64,000 nt of DNA. Source: Streptomyces sp. 35G-GA-8 (lineage in GTDB: Bacteria; Actinomycetota; Actinomycetes; Streptomycetales; Streptomycetaceae). Position numbers and translations under genes: made by a program. The notes under the pieces were generated by a model. It did no database searches and was not told where the DNA came from. It saw nothing but the letters and a program-made list of their open reading frames with translations. Each line of letters starts with the position of its first letter. The first letter of the stretch is position 1. The DNA lies in NCBI RefSeq assembly GCF_023534745.1, contig NZ_JAMHJQ010000016.1:90733-154732 (forward strand), given 5' to 3'. Of the stretch, positions 8,392 through 17,392 are shown piece by piece.

Positions 8392-9128
8392 GGGGTGTCG
8401 TCCTCTGGGGTGGTGGTGTCGGGATCGTCCGGTGTGTTCTGTCCGGCTTCCGCCGTGCTGTTTCCGGCCTCCGCCATGCCCCCGACGGACGGGGGCCGGT
8501 GGACCGCGAGGTAGGAGCGGCCCCAGGAGCGACGCACCGACGTAGATCCGCCCGGCTGTTGCCAGGTGTGGAGCTGGTCGGCGAGCAGCGCGTAATCGAG
8601 TGGGATCGTGTCGCGGCGGAGCAGGAGAACGAGGTCGCGCAGCCGTCCGGCAAGCACGGCGGGGGTGGCGGCGGTGCCGACGCGGACGAAGCGTTTACGT
8701 GTGGGCTCGTCGATCTCGGGACCGGGATGCAACCGGCGTACGGCTGAGCCGAGTTCGGGACCGGGTCTGCGGTGCATGCGGGCGATGCGGTGGGACTGCT
8801 GGTGCAGCGACCACAGGGTGACCGCTGCGTACGCCGCCTCCTCGGCCCAGCACATCGCCTCTTCGGCCACCTCGCCACGTTCGTAACGCGCGTACAGCGG
8901 TTCGGTGCCGATCAGACCCCACAGATCGGGTGCCTCCCCGGCGGAGCAGCCGATGCCACGCCGCAGCCGGGCCAGGGTGCTTACCGCGTCACTCCGGTCG
9001 TCCAGATAGCCACGCTGTAGAGCGTTGATGTGCTGGTGGACGGCAGCGCCGACAGGACCGAGCGGTGCCTGCCGGGGGCCGGTTCCTGGGGCGGAGACGG
9101 TTGCGGCGGTAGAAACGGTGGCGGTCAT
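8388..9128 (-). CDS. cse2: Cse2 (CasB), Cascade small subunit
   Basis: A 246-aa helical protein that stabilises the R-loop in Cascade as a dimer. Signature stretches are STLARLRRGIG, LWGLIG, AMCWAEEAAYAAVTLWSLHQQS and PLDYALLADQLHTWQQPG. The first about 30 residues and the last about 35 (Pro/Thr/Glu-rich) are low-complexity extensions. The ATG at 9128 overlaps the cas3-cse1 stop (ATGA). Cse2 is poorly conserved, so recognition rests on motif pattern plus operon position. Confidence 0.93.
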   Translation of the reverse strand: MTATVSTAATVSAPGTGPRQAPLGPVGAAVHQHINALQRGYLDDRSDAVSTLARLRRGIGCSAGEAPDLWGLIGTEPLYARYERGEVAEEAMCWAEEAAYAAVTLWSLHQQSHRIARMHRRPGPELGSAVRRLHPGPEIDEPTRKRFVRVGTAATPAVLAGRLRDLVLLLRRDTIPLDYALLADQLHTWQQPGGSTSVRRSWGRSYLAVHRPPSVGGMAEAGNSTAEAGQNTPDDPDTTTPEDDTP

Positions 9129-12100
9129 GCCGGGGACTCCACAGAAGCGGGCTGGGCGGGCGTCGAAGGTGGGGGGCCGTCGCTGTCGGTGGTCAGGAGC
9201 CGACCGAGCCGGGTGCGGAAGCGTGATTCGGCCGCGGCGTCGTTCAGCCAGCGCGGTCCGCCCCGGGCCTCCACGACGCGGCCCTCCCACGCGGCGAGCC
9301 CCGCGTCGTCCAGCAGCCCGGCGCCGAGGTCCCCGACGATGCGGCGCAGGTCCCGTTTCCAGCGGTCGCGCTGTCGATCCGGGTCGGAAGCCGTGCCGAG
9401 TTCCCTCAACCAGTGGCGGTACGGGGTGTCGAGGGTGCCGAATCCCAGGTCACGTGCCGCGTTCTTACGCGGCTCGGGATCGGAGCCGGTTGCCAGGGCG
9501 AGGTCGGCGGCGAGGTCGCCGAGCACCTGGACAGCCTCTTCCGCATCCTTGAGCCCGTCCAGGGCCCTCTGTCCGTAACGCCGGTCGTCGCGGTGGAGAA
9601 GGACCACGGGCATCAGCACCCCGTCGTCCACCACCTCGTCGATCACCGACTGCTGGGTTCCGTATTTCGCGCCGACGACGCGGGTGCGGATCAGGTGCCG
9701 ATGCGGCAGGAACCCTTCGGTCGCGAGCCGTGCGACCCACTCCACAATTCCGGGCGTGAGACGTTGGGCCCCGTCCTGCCGCATCGCGGTCCCCTGCTCC
9801 TGGCCAGCGAGCAGCCCCTTCAGACCGCGCCAGGCCGTCCGCGACGGGTCGTGCTCCTGGGGCAGATACACCAGCGGCTCTCCGCGCTTCTTCTCCTGCG
9901 CGGGGCTGCGCCGCCAGCCCGTCATGGGCTCGTATCCCTGCTTGTTGTGCGGTTCGAGGCGGTCGCCGTAGGCCAGCACAACACCGTGAACGCCGTCGGT
10001 GTCGTGGTGCAGCCGGATGCGACGGGACTGCCAGGTGTACAGGTCCCTTACACCGTAGGGTCGTTGTGAGAGATCCTTCGCCTCGGCCGGCCCGCAGGGC
10101 GCCGCCCGCCAGGCCGGCCGGTCGGCCCTGTCCGTATGCCGACCGGTCATGTCCGCGGCCATGAGGTTGAGCAGCAGCGTCTCGCGGAGAGTGTCCCCCT
10201 CGATCAGAATCCCACCAAGATTCCCCGCCCAGGCCAAGCCCTGCGGATAGCCTTTGCCCGCCTTCACCCGAGGATCGTCCACGGCACCCGACTTGATGCC
10301 CGACGAATCGAACGCCTGGGTATGGACCAGCCAGCGGGCTGCCTCCGCGAAGCCGAGCCGGTCGACGCCCGGCCTTCTCATGCTGAAGAACGGCTCGCCG
10401 TTGGGCACATCGGCCACGAGGCGGTTGAGCGAAGAGATCTCGTCCTTGGCCGTACGCAACTCGGCGACCTGGAAGAAGGGACGTTCCGGATGCAACAGGT
10501 CGAACCGCTCGCGGTAGCGGTCCAGATAGTCGGCGACCGGCGCGAACGGTGCTTCCTCCAGCCACAGTTCGCCCCACGCCTCGGTGTCGGCCGGGGTCTG
10601 GCCGTCCTCCGGGTCGTCGCCGAGCGCGTCATGGAGGATCGCCAGGAGCAGGCGGATCAGGGCGAAGTCCTGGGTCGGGAGATCCCCGACGAGCCGACGG
10701 ATGTCGCCGGCCTGGTCGAACAGCTCCAGTAACGACAGCTCACGCTTCTGGCCGTCGGTGAACTGCACCGGTAGCCAGGGGCGGTTGGTCAAGTCGAAGG
10801 ACGGTGCTTCGCTCCGCCGCACCAGTTCCTCCTTCTTGCTCGGTTCGTCCCGGGTCACCAGAAGTCCTTCGTCCGGGTCGTAGGACAGGTACCACCCCGC
10901 CAACGAGGCCCGGCAATCCTCGTCGAGCGCGAGGACCAACTCCCCGGCGAGCCAGTGGCTCTCCTTCTCCTGCCAGGCCGGGATGTAGAGCTCCTCCAGT
11001 TCGGCGAGAGCCCGTTCCAATTCGTTGGGGAAGGAGAAGTGGTACGGCAACCGCAGACCGCTCGCGGCGGCCGCACGCGCGGCGCGAGCCGACGGCACCG
11101 CGTCGGTCGGCAGGTCGAGACCGCCCCGGCCCTTGTCCAGCCAGGGCAAGGTGCACAGAGTCCCGTCGGCCCGGCGCATCACGACCAGGACCTCCAGACT
11201 CTCCCGGCTGTCACGGACCTGTGCCCGTCCGGCCCGACTGTCGTCCGCGTCCCCGACACCGGCGTCGATCCAGCCGATGAGCGGTCGCCCGGCCTTGCGT
11301 ACCTCGTCCAACCGGAAAACGCGGGCCTTCTGCCGCTGTCCGGCACTGACCTCTTCATGCGCGGCGCGTGCCTGGCCGACAGTCTCTGCCCACTGCGGTG
11401 GACAGGGCTCGTCCGCGCCGTAGGCCCGCTGGACGAGCGGGCAGATGTCCTCCGGCAGGCGTACCGGCCGGGCCGGGCCGTCTCCGGTGCCCAAGTACGG
11501 GGCCAGGACGGCAAGGGAACGCAGCAAAGGGTAGGCACCGTAGACGGTGCGCGAACCTCGTACGGGTTCGGGAGCAGGCCGCGTCTGCCAGTCGACACCG
11601 GTCACCAGGCAGCGAGGCCGCCGCAAGCGTGGCGGACGCTCGCTCTGGTGCTCGCCACGCGGGTGGCGGTGCAGTCGCCCCATCCGCTGGAGCAGCAGGT
11701 CCACCGGGCACAGGTCGGTCACCAGCAGATCGAAGTCCACATCCAGCGACTGCTCGGCCACTTGGCTGGCCACCACGATGTGCGCCCCGAACGGTCGTTG
11801 CGGGGACGTGCCGTCGTGGTCCGGCGCTCCGAAGCGGGCCAGCAGTGACGCGTCCTTACGGGCTCGGTCGACGTCGATGAAGCGCGCATGCGCCACGGTG
11901 ACGTGCTCAGCGCCGAACCTCTCCCGTAGTACGGCCGCGGTGTCCGTCACCCGGTCGACGGTGTTGCGGACAACCAAGGCACAGCCCCCGTCGGCCAGTT
12001 CCTCGACCAACCGGTCGGCCAGCACGCTCACGTCGTCATCGAGACGCTCCAACTCCACGTCGGTACGACGGCCGGAGGCGGCGGGCGACGCCGTCACGGA

Positions 12101-13828
12101 TACCGCACCGGGGGCCACCGCGGTCAGCAGCGGGTAACCGGATGCGGCTGCCACGTCCGCGGCGTCGGCGCCCGTATACGCCTCCGCCAACTCCCTCCGC
12201 CGGGAGGCAGGAAGTGTCGCCGACAGGACGATCACCGGAACGCGATAGGCCCCCAGCCACGACAGCACACGGTCGAGGTAGGTGTTCATGTACGCGTCGT
12301 AGGCGTGCACTTCGTCGACGACGACGACCTTGCCGGCCATGGCCAGGTGCCGCAGCGCCAAGTGCCGGCTCTTCAGGCCGGTCATCAGCAACTGGTCGAT
12401 CGTCCCGACCGCGAATGAGGCGAGCAGCCCCTTCTTGCGGCCTCGCAGCCATTGGTGTGCGACGAGGTCGGCGGACGCGGCCTTCCCTTCGGCGGAGATC
12501 AGCCCGGTTGGGGCGGCCCCGGCGGAAGCCACCGGGGCGGCAGGGCGCTCGTCGGCGCCGTACGCGTCCACGGCGGCGATGGTGCGGTGGCTTTCCCGCA
12601 TCAGAAGGGCGTAGTCCTCCTGGAGCGCCGCCTTGGCGTGGGCCAGCAGTACCGACCGCTCGCCGCTGGCCGAGGGCGCGTCCGGCGCGGGCGGTACGAA
12701 CCCCGGAAGCCGGTCGAGCCAGTCCAACAGCCGCGGGAACATGGCGTTGCTGGTCGCCATGGTGGGCAGCGCGACGTAGCATCCACCCGCACCTGAGCGA
12801 GCAGCGAACACCTCTGCCACCGCGAGCGCCGCTTCGGTCTTCCCCTCCCCCATGGGCGCCTCGATGACGAGCATTCCCGGCCGTGTCATATCGCGGGCCA
12901 TCGCAACGGCCTGTTCTTGTACGGGCCTCACTGACGCGCCGGGGGGAAGCGCGAAGCGCGAACCGAACAACTCGTCAACGTGTTCAGGTGGTTCGACCGG
13001 CGCCCAGGGAGCCGGGAGCCTCAGACCTTCCCATGCCGCAGCCACCCGTTCGGCATCACTACGGGAGTGCTCTTCGGGAAAGTAAGGAAAAAGGTCAGGA
13101 TTGCTGGCGATCCAGTCACACACGATCACCACGGCGGTGAGCAACACCTGAACTGTCTGCGGCAGCTTCACTTTCTGCCAGTCGCCGAGCCGATCGTCCA
13201 CCTGGAACACTTCCGCGCACGCGTCCAGCAGCTCGTTCTGCACGCGCGCCCAGACGGCCTCCGCCGGGCCGGGAGTCCGCAACAACTCCGGGTGAGCGTC
13301 GAGGTTGTGGATCTGCATGTGATCCGGCGGGACACCGTGGTGGCCTCCTGCCATCACGGAGAACTGGGCCGAGGCCCGGCGGGTCCATCCATGCCGCTCC
13401 TCAAGCCATTCTTGGAGCAGTATCTGGCCGGCAAGCCCGTGCGGAGCCATCCGTCGATCGTCACCGAATTGTTTCTGGGTACGCATCCCGAAACCGGCGG
13501 ACGCCATCACCTGTGCCAGCTCCTCCACTTGGCAGGCGAAAGCCGGCGTGCACTTTCCGATGTCGTGTGTTCCCGCCAGCCACACGGCCAGACGCCGCCC
13601 GTCGTCCTCTCCCCCGGGAAGGACCTCCGCCACCATTCCCTTCACATTGCGCGGCAACCAGTGCTCCCACAACAGCCCGGCAACGGCAGCGCTGTCAGCC
13701 ATGTGCCGCCACAAGGGCAGCCACTTCCCCGTGGTCCGATCGTGCTTGGCCCACACGGTCCGGGCAGCAGCCGTCAACCGGCCACCGAGACTTGCGGGCT
13801 GAGCCCTGTCGTTACGCACGGCGGTCAT
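9125..13828 (-). CDS. cas3-cse1: Cas3-Cse1 (Cas8e) fusion: type I-E nuclease-helicase joined to the large Cascade subunit
   Basis: A 1567-aa single polypeptide. Residues 1-250 form the HD nuclease (WLAGTHDIGKC); the SF2 helicase follows with Walker A APMGEGKTE, DEVH box VVVDEVHAYDAYMN, motif III LSATLP and motif VI LLQRMGRLHRH. From about residue 1010 a complete Cse1 begins (SFDLTNRPWLPVQFTDG) and runs about 555 residues, normal for Cse1. Cse1 recognises the PAM and recruits Cas3; here recruitment is built in. Natural Cas3-Cse1 fusions are known in some actinobacteria including Streptomyces. There is no good ribosome-binding site before the ATG, so the message may be leaderless or start slightly downstream. 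Confidence 0.96.
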   Translation of the reverse strand: MTAVRNDRAQPASLGGRLTAAARTVWAKHDRTTGKWLPLWRHMADSAAVAGLLWEHWLPRNVKGMVAEVLPGGEDDGRRLAVWLAGTHDIGKCTPAFACQVEELAQVMASAGFGMRTQKQFGDDRRMAPHGLAGQILLQEWLEERHGWTRRASAQFSVMAGGHHGVPPDHMQIHNLDAHPELLRTPGPAEAVWARVQNELLDACAEVFQVDDRLGDWQKVKLPQTVQVLLTAVVIVCDWIASNPDLFPYFPEEHSRSDAERVAAAWEGLRLPAPWAPVEPPEHVDELFGSRFALPPGASVRPVQEQAVAMARDMTRPGMLVIEAPMGEGKTEAALAVAEVFAARSGAGGCYVALPTMATSNAMFPRLLDWLDRLPGFVPPAPDAPSASGERSVLLAHAKAALQEDYALLMRESHRTIAAVDAYGADERPAAPVASAGAAPTGLISAEGKAASADLVAHQWLRGRKKGLLASFAVGTIDQLLMTGLKSRHLALRHLAMAGKVVVVDEVHAYDAYMNTYLDRVLSWLGAYRVPVIVLSATLPASRRRELAEAYTGADAADVAAASGYPLLTAVAPGAVSVTASPAASGRRTDVELERLDDDVSVLADRLVEELADGGCALVVRNTVDRVTDTAAVLRERFGAEHVTVAHARFIDVDRARKDASLLARFGAPDHDGTSPQRPFGAHIVVASQVAEQSLDVDFDLLVTDLCPVDLLLQRMGRLHRHPRGEHQSERPPRLRRPRCLVTGVDWQTRPAPEPVRGSRTVYGAYPLLRSLAVLAPYLGTGDGPARPVRLPEDICPLVQRAYGADEPCPPQWAETVGQARAAHEEVSAGQRQKARVFRLDEVRKAGRPLIGWIDAGVGDADDSRAGRAQVRDSRESLEVLVVMRRADGTLCTLPWLDKGRGGLDLPTDAVPSARAARAAAASGLRLPYHFSFPNELERALAELEELYIPAWQEKESHWLAGELVLALDEDCRASLAGWYLSYDPDEGLLVTRDEPSKKEELVRRSEAPSFDLTNRPWLPVQFTDGQKRELSLLELFDQAGDIRRLVGDLPTQDFALIRLLLAILHDALGDDPEDGQTPADTEAWGELWLEEAPFAPVADYLDRYRERFDLLHPERPFFQVAELRTAKDEISSLNRLVADVPNGEPFFSMRRPGVDRLGFAEAARWLVHTQAFDSSGIKSGAVDDPRVKAGKGYPQGLAWAGNLGGILIEGDTLRETLLLNLMAADMTGRHTDRADRPAWRAAPCGPAEAKDLSQRPYGVRDLYTWQSRRIRLHHDTDGVHGVVLAYGDRLEPHNKQGYEPMTGWRRSPAQEKKRGEPLVYLPQEHDPSRTAWRGLKGLLAGQEQGTAMRQDGAQRLTPGIVEWVARLATEGFLPHRHLIRTRVVGAKYGTQQSVIDEVVDDGVLMPVVLLHRDDRRYGQRALDGLKDAEEAVQVLGDLAADLALATGSDPEPRKNAARDLGFGTLDTPYRHWLRELGTASDPDRQRDRWKRDLRRIVGDLGAGLLDDAGLAAWEGRVVEARGGPRWLNDAAAESRFRTRLGRLLTTDSDGPPPSTPAQPASVESPA

Positions 13829-14019
13829 TTAACAGGGCGCCGCGTGGAGCGTGCGCTACGTTCGGCGAATCGATCAGGATCGGTCAAATATAGGCAGACT
13901 CAACGGAACGCGGACAGCGCGACAGCGCACGACGAGACGGCCATCAAGGATGCGTCCGCTCTCCCGATAGACCCAAGTACCCGCCAACAGGTTTGGATCG
14001 ATTACGGTTGACCCAAGAT

Positions 14020-14047
14020 CTGCTCCCCGCCGATGCGGGGAAATTGG
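14020..14047 (+). repeat. CRISPR repeat-like element (degenerate), opposite to main array
   Basis: Reads CTGCTCCCCGC-CGAT-GCGGGGA. It keeps the 5' part and full CCCCGC/GCGGGG stem of the array repeat, but the loop and 3' handle have diverged. On the plus strand it reads in the crRNA-sense direction, whereas the array is crRNA-sense on the minus strand. It lies about 190 bp upstream of cas3. Confidence 0.7.
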
Positions 14048-14172
14048 CTGGAGCCATGAGCGCACGAGAACCGCGTGCGAACGGTGGCCCGGTTATACCG
14101 GCGGGAATATTCAGGATCCGGAGCAAACCGGATGTACCCGCTAGAAATTTACGTTCCACTCTTATTATCCGC

Positions 14173-14200
14173 CTGCTCCCCGCGCCTGCGGGGATTAGCA
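14173..14200 (+). repeat. CRISPR repeat-like element (near-perfect 5' 23 bases), opposite to main array
   Basis: The first 23 bases match the array repeat in crRNA-sense orientation on the plus strand; the 3' handle is replaced by TAGCA. Its 3' stem arm GCGGGGATTA (14188-14197) is exactly complementary to TAATCCCCGC at 14224-14233, so a transcript could fold either the normal repeat hairpin or this longer alternative. Confidence 0.75.
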
Positions 14201-14221
14201 TCACGCTCACCGGCAGAGCGA

Positions 14222-14234
14222 GGTAATCCCCGCA
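14222..14234 (-). repeat. Half CRISPR repeat in main-array orientation
   Basis: GGTAATCCCCGCA corresponds to the handle-side half of the array repeat with one base missing. It forms a 10-bp inverted repeat with the element at 14173. Confidence 0.5.
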
Positions 14235-14801
14235 CCAAACCATCCGGGAATCACAAGCGGCAACGCCAGGATTCAATAGCCAGCAACGCTAGAAATAAGC
14301 GTTCAGACATCTCACCCACGGCGCGGCGATAGCGCACGCTCACGATTCATGGGTAGCGTCCGCCATGGCCCAAACGTCAGGCCGGGTTGTGCCATGCCAG
14401 TACGCAGGTCATCGATAATGCGACTTAAATGTTTGGCGGAGAAAATGACCGTTGGAGTTGTTGCGCCCGTCTCGCAGCTCTGCCCGGCAATCGTCATTTA
14501 CCTGCTCGGCTGGTGGTGCAATCCGTCGAGCGTCAGAGCCGGGGTCCGGAGAGTCCGTGCTGCCATGGCGCCCTCGCTCACGTCGCACCCGTGCACGAAC
14601 CCGGACATCTCGCGGGTCCGGCCGGTCACCAGTCCTGCGGATCCCCAGCGCCAAATCCACGGCTTGCCTGTGTGCGCCTGTCTTTGGAAGCCCGCCAATC
14701 GCCAGGGAAGCGTTCGCCTCACCTAGGAAAAACCTCTGGTTTCCGCTCAACCAGGAACGGCACCCCACGCGACTCCACCGGCTCGGAATCTGACAAGTTA
14801 G

Positions 14802-16844
14802 GCCCATCCTCCGCAAGCGCGGGAGAGCAGACACCAGCCTTGCCGGGCGCCCCCGTCCTCGGCGGGTCCATCCCCGCGGGCGCGGGGAGCAGCGGGTCTC
14901 GTGAGCCCAGGCGACCGCGTCGGCGGGTCCATCCCCGCAGGCGCGGGGAGCAGCCGTACGAGGGCCTGGAGAAGATCTGGGAGCTGGGTCCATCCCCGCG
15001 GGCGCGGGGAGCAGTCGCCCTTGCCGTCGCCAGGCCAGCGCAGGCCGGGTCCATCCCCGCAGGCGCGGGGAGCAGCCCTCATCGCCGCCGGAGCCATCGC
15101 CGTACCCGGGTCCATCCCCGCAGGCGCGGGGAGCAGTCCGGGGTTGGTGCGCTGGGCAGATGACGGGTGGGTCCATCCCCGCAGGCGCGGGGAGCAGCGT
15201 CACCGTCGCCGCCCTGCGCATCTGACCCCGGGTCCATCCCCGCAGGCGCGGGGAGCAGCTCAGATTGGACTCGCCCTCCTCTGCCGGGACGGGTCCATCC
15301 CCGCAGGCGCGGGGAGCAGCCGTTCCCGTTCATCCAGGCTGACGCGGTCGCGGGTCCATCCCCGCAGGCGCGGGGAGCAGGTACGGGACCAGGCCAAACG
15401 GGCGAGGGAGGAGGGTCCATCCCCGCAGGCGCGGGGAGCAGGTCACGTCCGACTTCCCCACCCCCCCACGGTTGGGTCCATCCCCGCAGGCGCGGGGAGC
15501 AGCGCCAGCTGCTCGCCGACCAGCGCCACGGCGAGGGTCCATCCCCGCAGGCGCGGGGAGCAGCCGCCGCCGGAGCCGACGGACAGCGCCCATGAGGGTC
15601 CATCCCCGCAGGCGCGGGGAGCAGTGGGCTGGTGCTTCGGCGTGGTGGCGACCGGTGGGTCCATCCCCGCAGGCGCGGGGAGCAGGTCGGGGCGGTCGTG
15701 TAGACCTGTCCGGACGCGGGTCCATCCCCGCAGGCGCGGGGAGCAGCCGGAGTCACGGCCGCCCGCCGTGTCGATGGCGGGTCCATCCCCGCAGGCGCGG
15801 GGAGCAGTGGCGAGTGCTCGCTGCTGTTGCGGAGCCGGAGGGTCCATCCCCGCAGGCGCGGGGAGCAGGCGGTGACGTCGGCGAGCATCCAGTGGTGGAC
15901 GGGTCCATCCCCGCAGGCGCGGGGAGCAGCAGCACGGCTGCCAGCCCTCCTTGACGGCCTTGGGTCCATCCCCGCAGGCGCGGGGAGCAGATCACCTGCC
16001 GGGCCTGGTCGACGCCGCTGAAGGGTCCATCCCCGCAGGCGCGGGGAGCAGTTGCGGATGGGTGTTGGGGTGTTGTGGTGGCTGGGTCCATCCCCGCAGG
16101 CGCGGGGAGCAGTCCGGTACGTACGGGTCCGAGCCGCGCAACGTGGGTCCATCCCCGCAGGCGCGGGGAGCAGATGCAACGAGAAGACGCCGAAGAGCTG
16201 ATGGCGGGTCCATCCCCGCAGGCGCGGGGAGCAGAGCTCGAACGACCAGCTGGGCGGGGACGAGGCAGGTCCATCCCCGCAGGCGCGGGGAGCAGTCCAT
16301 GATCGTGGGCATGTCGACACCCAGCTCAGGTCCATCCCCGCAGGCGCGGGGAGCAGAAAACGAACCTCGTGCACGTGATCCTCGCCGGGGGTCCATCCCC
16401 GCAGGCGCGGGGAGCAGATCCCGGGACTGTGCGCCGCTGCTGAGATCGTGGGTCCATCCCCGCAGGCGCGGGGAGCAGGCCACCACCAGGTCTTCCGCGG
16501 CCGATGCGTTGGGTCCATCCCCGCAGGCGCGGGGAGCAGCCGTAGCGGCTGATCAGTCCCGGCAGACTGATGGGTCCATCCCCGCAGGCGCGGGGAGCAG
16601 CGTCCTGAGGGATTCCAGCGTGTTCTTCGACTGGGTCCATCCCCGCAGGCGCGGGGAGCAGGTCGCTCACGTGCTGATCTCCTCTCAGTTCTCGGGTCCA
16701 TCCCCGCAGGCGCGGGGAGCAGCCCGTCCGAGCACACCCCCGATCCCCTGCCCCGGGTCCATCCCCGCAGGCGCGGGGAGCAGCACTTCGAGCGGCCGGG
16801 CGCGGTCGATCAGTCGGGTCCATCCCCGCAGGCGCGGGGAGCAG
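14802..16844 (-). CRISPR. Type I-E CRISPR array: 33 good repeats plus one degenerate terminal repeat, 33 spacers
   Basis: Repeats begin every 61 bases from 14864 to 16816 without exception, preceded by a decayed copy at 14802-14830. The repeat is 28-29 bp with the I-E palindrome CCCCGC/GCGGGG; read on the minus strand it starts CTGCTCCCCGC and ends GGGGATGGACC(C). Spacers are 32-33 bp. Most repeats are identical; those at 14864 and 14986 carry a G variant in the loop. Degeneration at the low-coordinate end and the Cas6e-type orientation show that transcription runs right to left, with the leader on the right. No spacer can be matched to a target by eye. Confidence 0.98.
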
Positions 16845-16960
16845 TGTGCGTGACCAGCAGGTTTCCTAGCGAGCAAGGCCGCTTTGAACCAACTGCAACG
16901 AGAGCGACAAATAGGGTAAATCGGCCAACTAGTTGCGCACGGCTCTCCAGCGAACAGGTT
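16845..16960 (-). promoter_or_regulatory. CRISPR leader
   Basis: This sequence abuts the newest end of the array and is distinctly AT-richer than its surroundings (around 16880-16930: GCGACAAATAGGGTAAAT), as expected for a leader with promoter and integration signals. On the minus strand it runs into the first repeat. It is only about 240 bp from the tRNA-derived repeat at 17199. Confidence 0.7.
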
Positions 16961-17198
16961 ACGGCCGCCCACAGACCGCCACCAGCCTCCCGCCCAAGAG
17001 CCCGGAAACGTCGTGCGGGCCGAGCCTGGTCGAGGGAAGATGTCGAACCCCGACACCCTCCCTCCACTGCACCACTTCCGCACCACTCACAGCGGCATCC
17101 TGTGGTCAGCCACGGCCAGGCAAGACATCGACGATTCAGCCGCCGCCGGACATAAGTCCCGCCTGACCAGCAGGGGAACCACAAAGGCACCCGTGATG
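16961..17198. other. Spacer DNA between CRISPR leader and att repeat 2
   Basis: No gene is recognised. Short frames here lack start signals. Confidence 0.4.
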
Positions 17199-17240
17199 CC
17201 CAAGCTCAGAGCGCGAGTTCGATTCTCGCCACCCGCTCCA
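17199..17240 (+). repeat. att-like repeat 2: 3' half of tRNA-Gly(CCC)
   Basis: The same core as at 3299, with one T-arm change (CTCGC for CTCGT) and CCA directly followed by TGACG. An integrase remnant begins 150 bp to the right. The right flank (about 17276-17345, including GCGTGCCATTCGCGTGCCA) is nearly identical to the right flank of repeat 4 at 30839, so repeats 2 and 4 are the same kind of junction. Confidence 0.9.
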
Positions 17241-17246
17241 TGACGA

Positions 17247-17276
17247 GGGCCCAAGTCAGCGACTTGGGCCTCCTTT
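17247..17276 (+). terminator. tRNA-derived terminator after att repeat 2
   Basis: A perfect stem GCCCAAGTC-AGC-GACTTGGGC is followed by CTCCTTTGTTG. Equivalent copies follow repeats 3 and 4. Confidence 0.8.
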
Positions 17277-17392
17277 GTTGTCTAGACCATTTTCCGGCCG
17301 CGTGCCATTCGCGTGCCATAGCGACCCCTCCGACCAGGCCGAACGTTGCTCTCGGACCTCCTCAAGCGGCGCCTGACACCCCGTCGTCTCAT

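Larger units (their letters stand above)
13829..14801. other. Region between cas3 and the CRISPR array
   Basis: There is no convincing gene. Base composition is less GC-rich than the flanks. It holds the cas operon promoter region (weak TTGACC at about 13880 on the minus strand, without a convincing -10), two plus-oriented repeat-like elements (14020, 14173), a half repeat at 14222, a small hairpin at 14116-14133 (ATCCGG/CCGGAT), and low-quality frames at 14430-14720 with no family features. Confidence 0.5.

Noticed and set aside
13870-13900. Promoter for the cas operon
   Set aside because: A TTGACC and a TATATT are visible on the minus strand but at incompatible spacing, so no promoter is called.
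14409-14722. Possible small genes between cas3 and the array
   Set aside because: Several overlapping frames on both strands, none with start signal or recognisable domain.
14829-16853. Long open frames on both strands over the CRISPR array, rich in PAPRACGDGP and PAGAGSS repeats
   Set aside because: They are the repeat unit translated with period 61; frames stay open because the repeat is GC-rich and lacks stops. Not genes.
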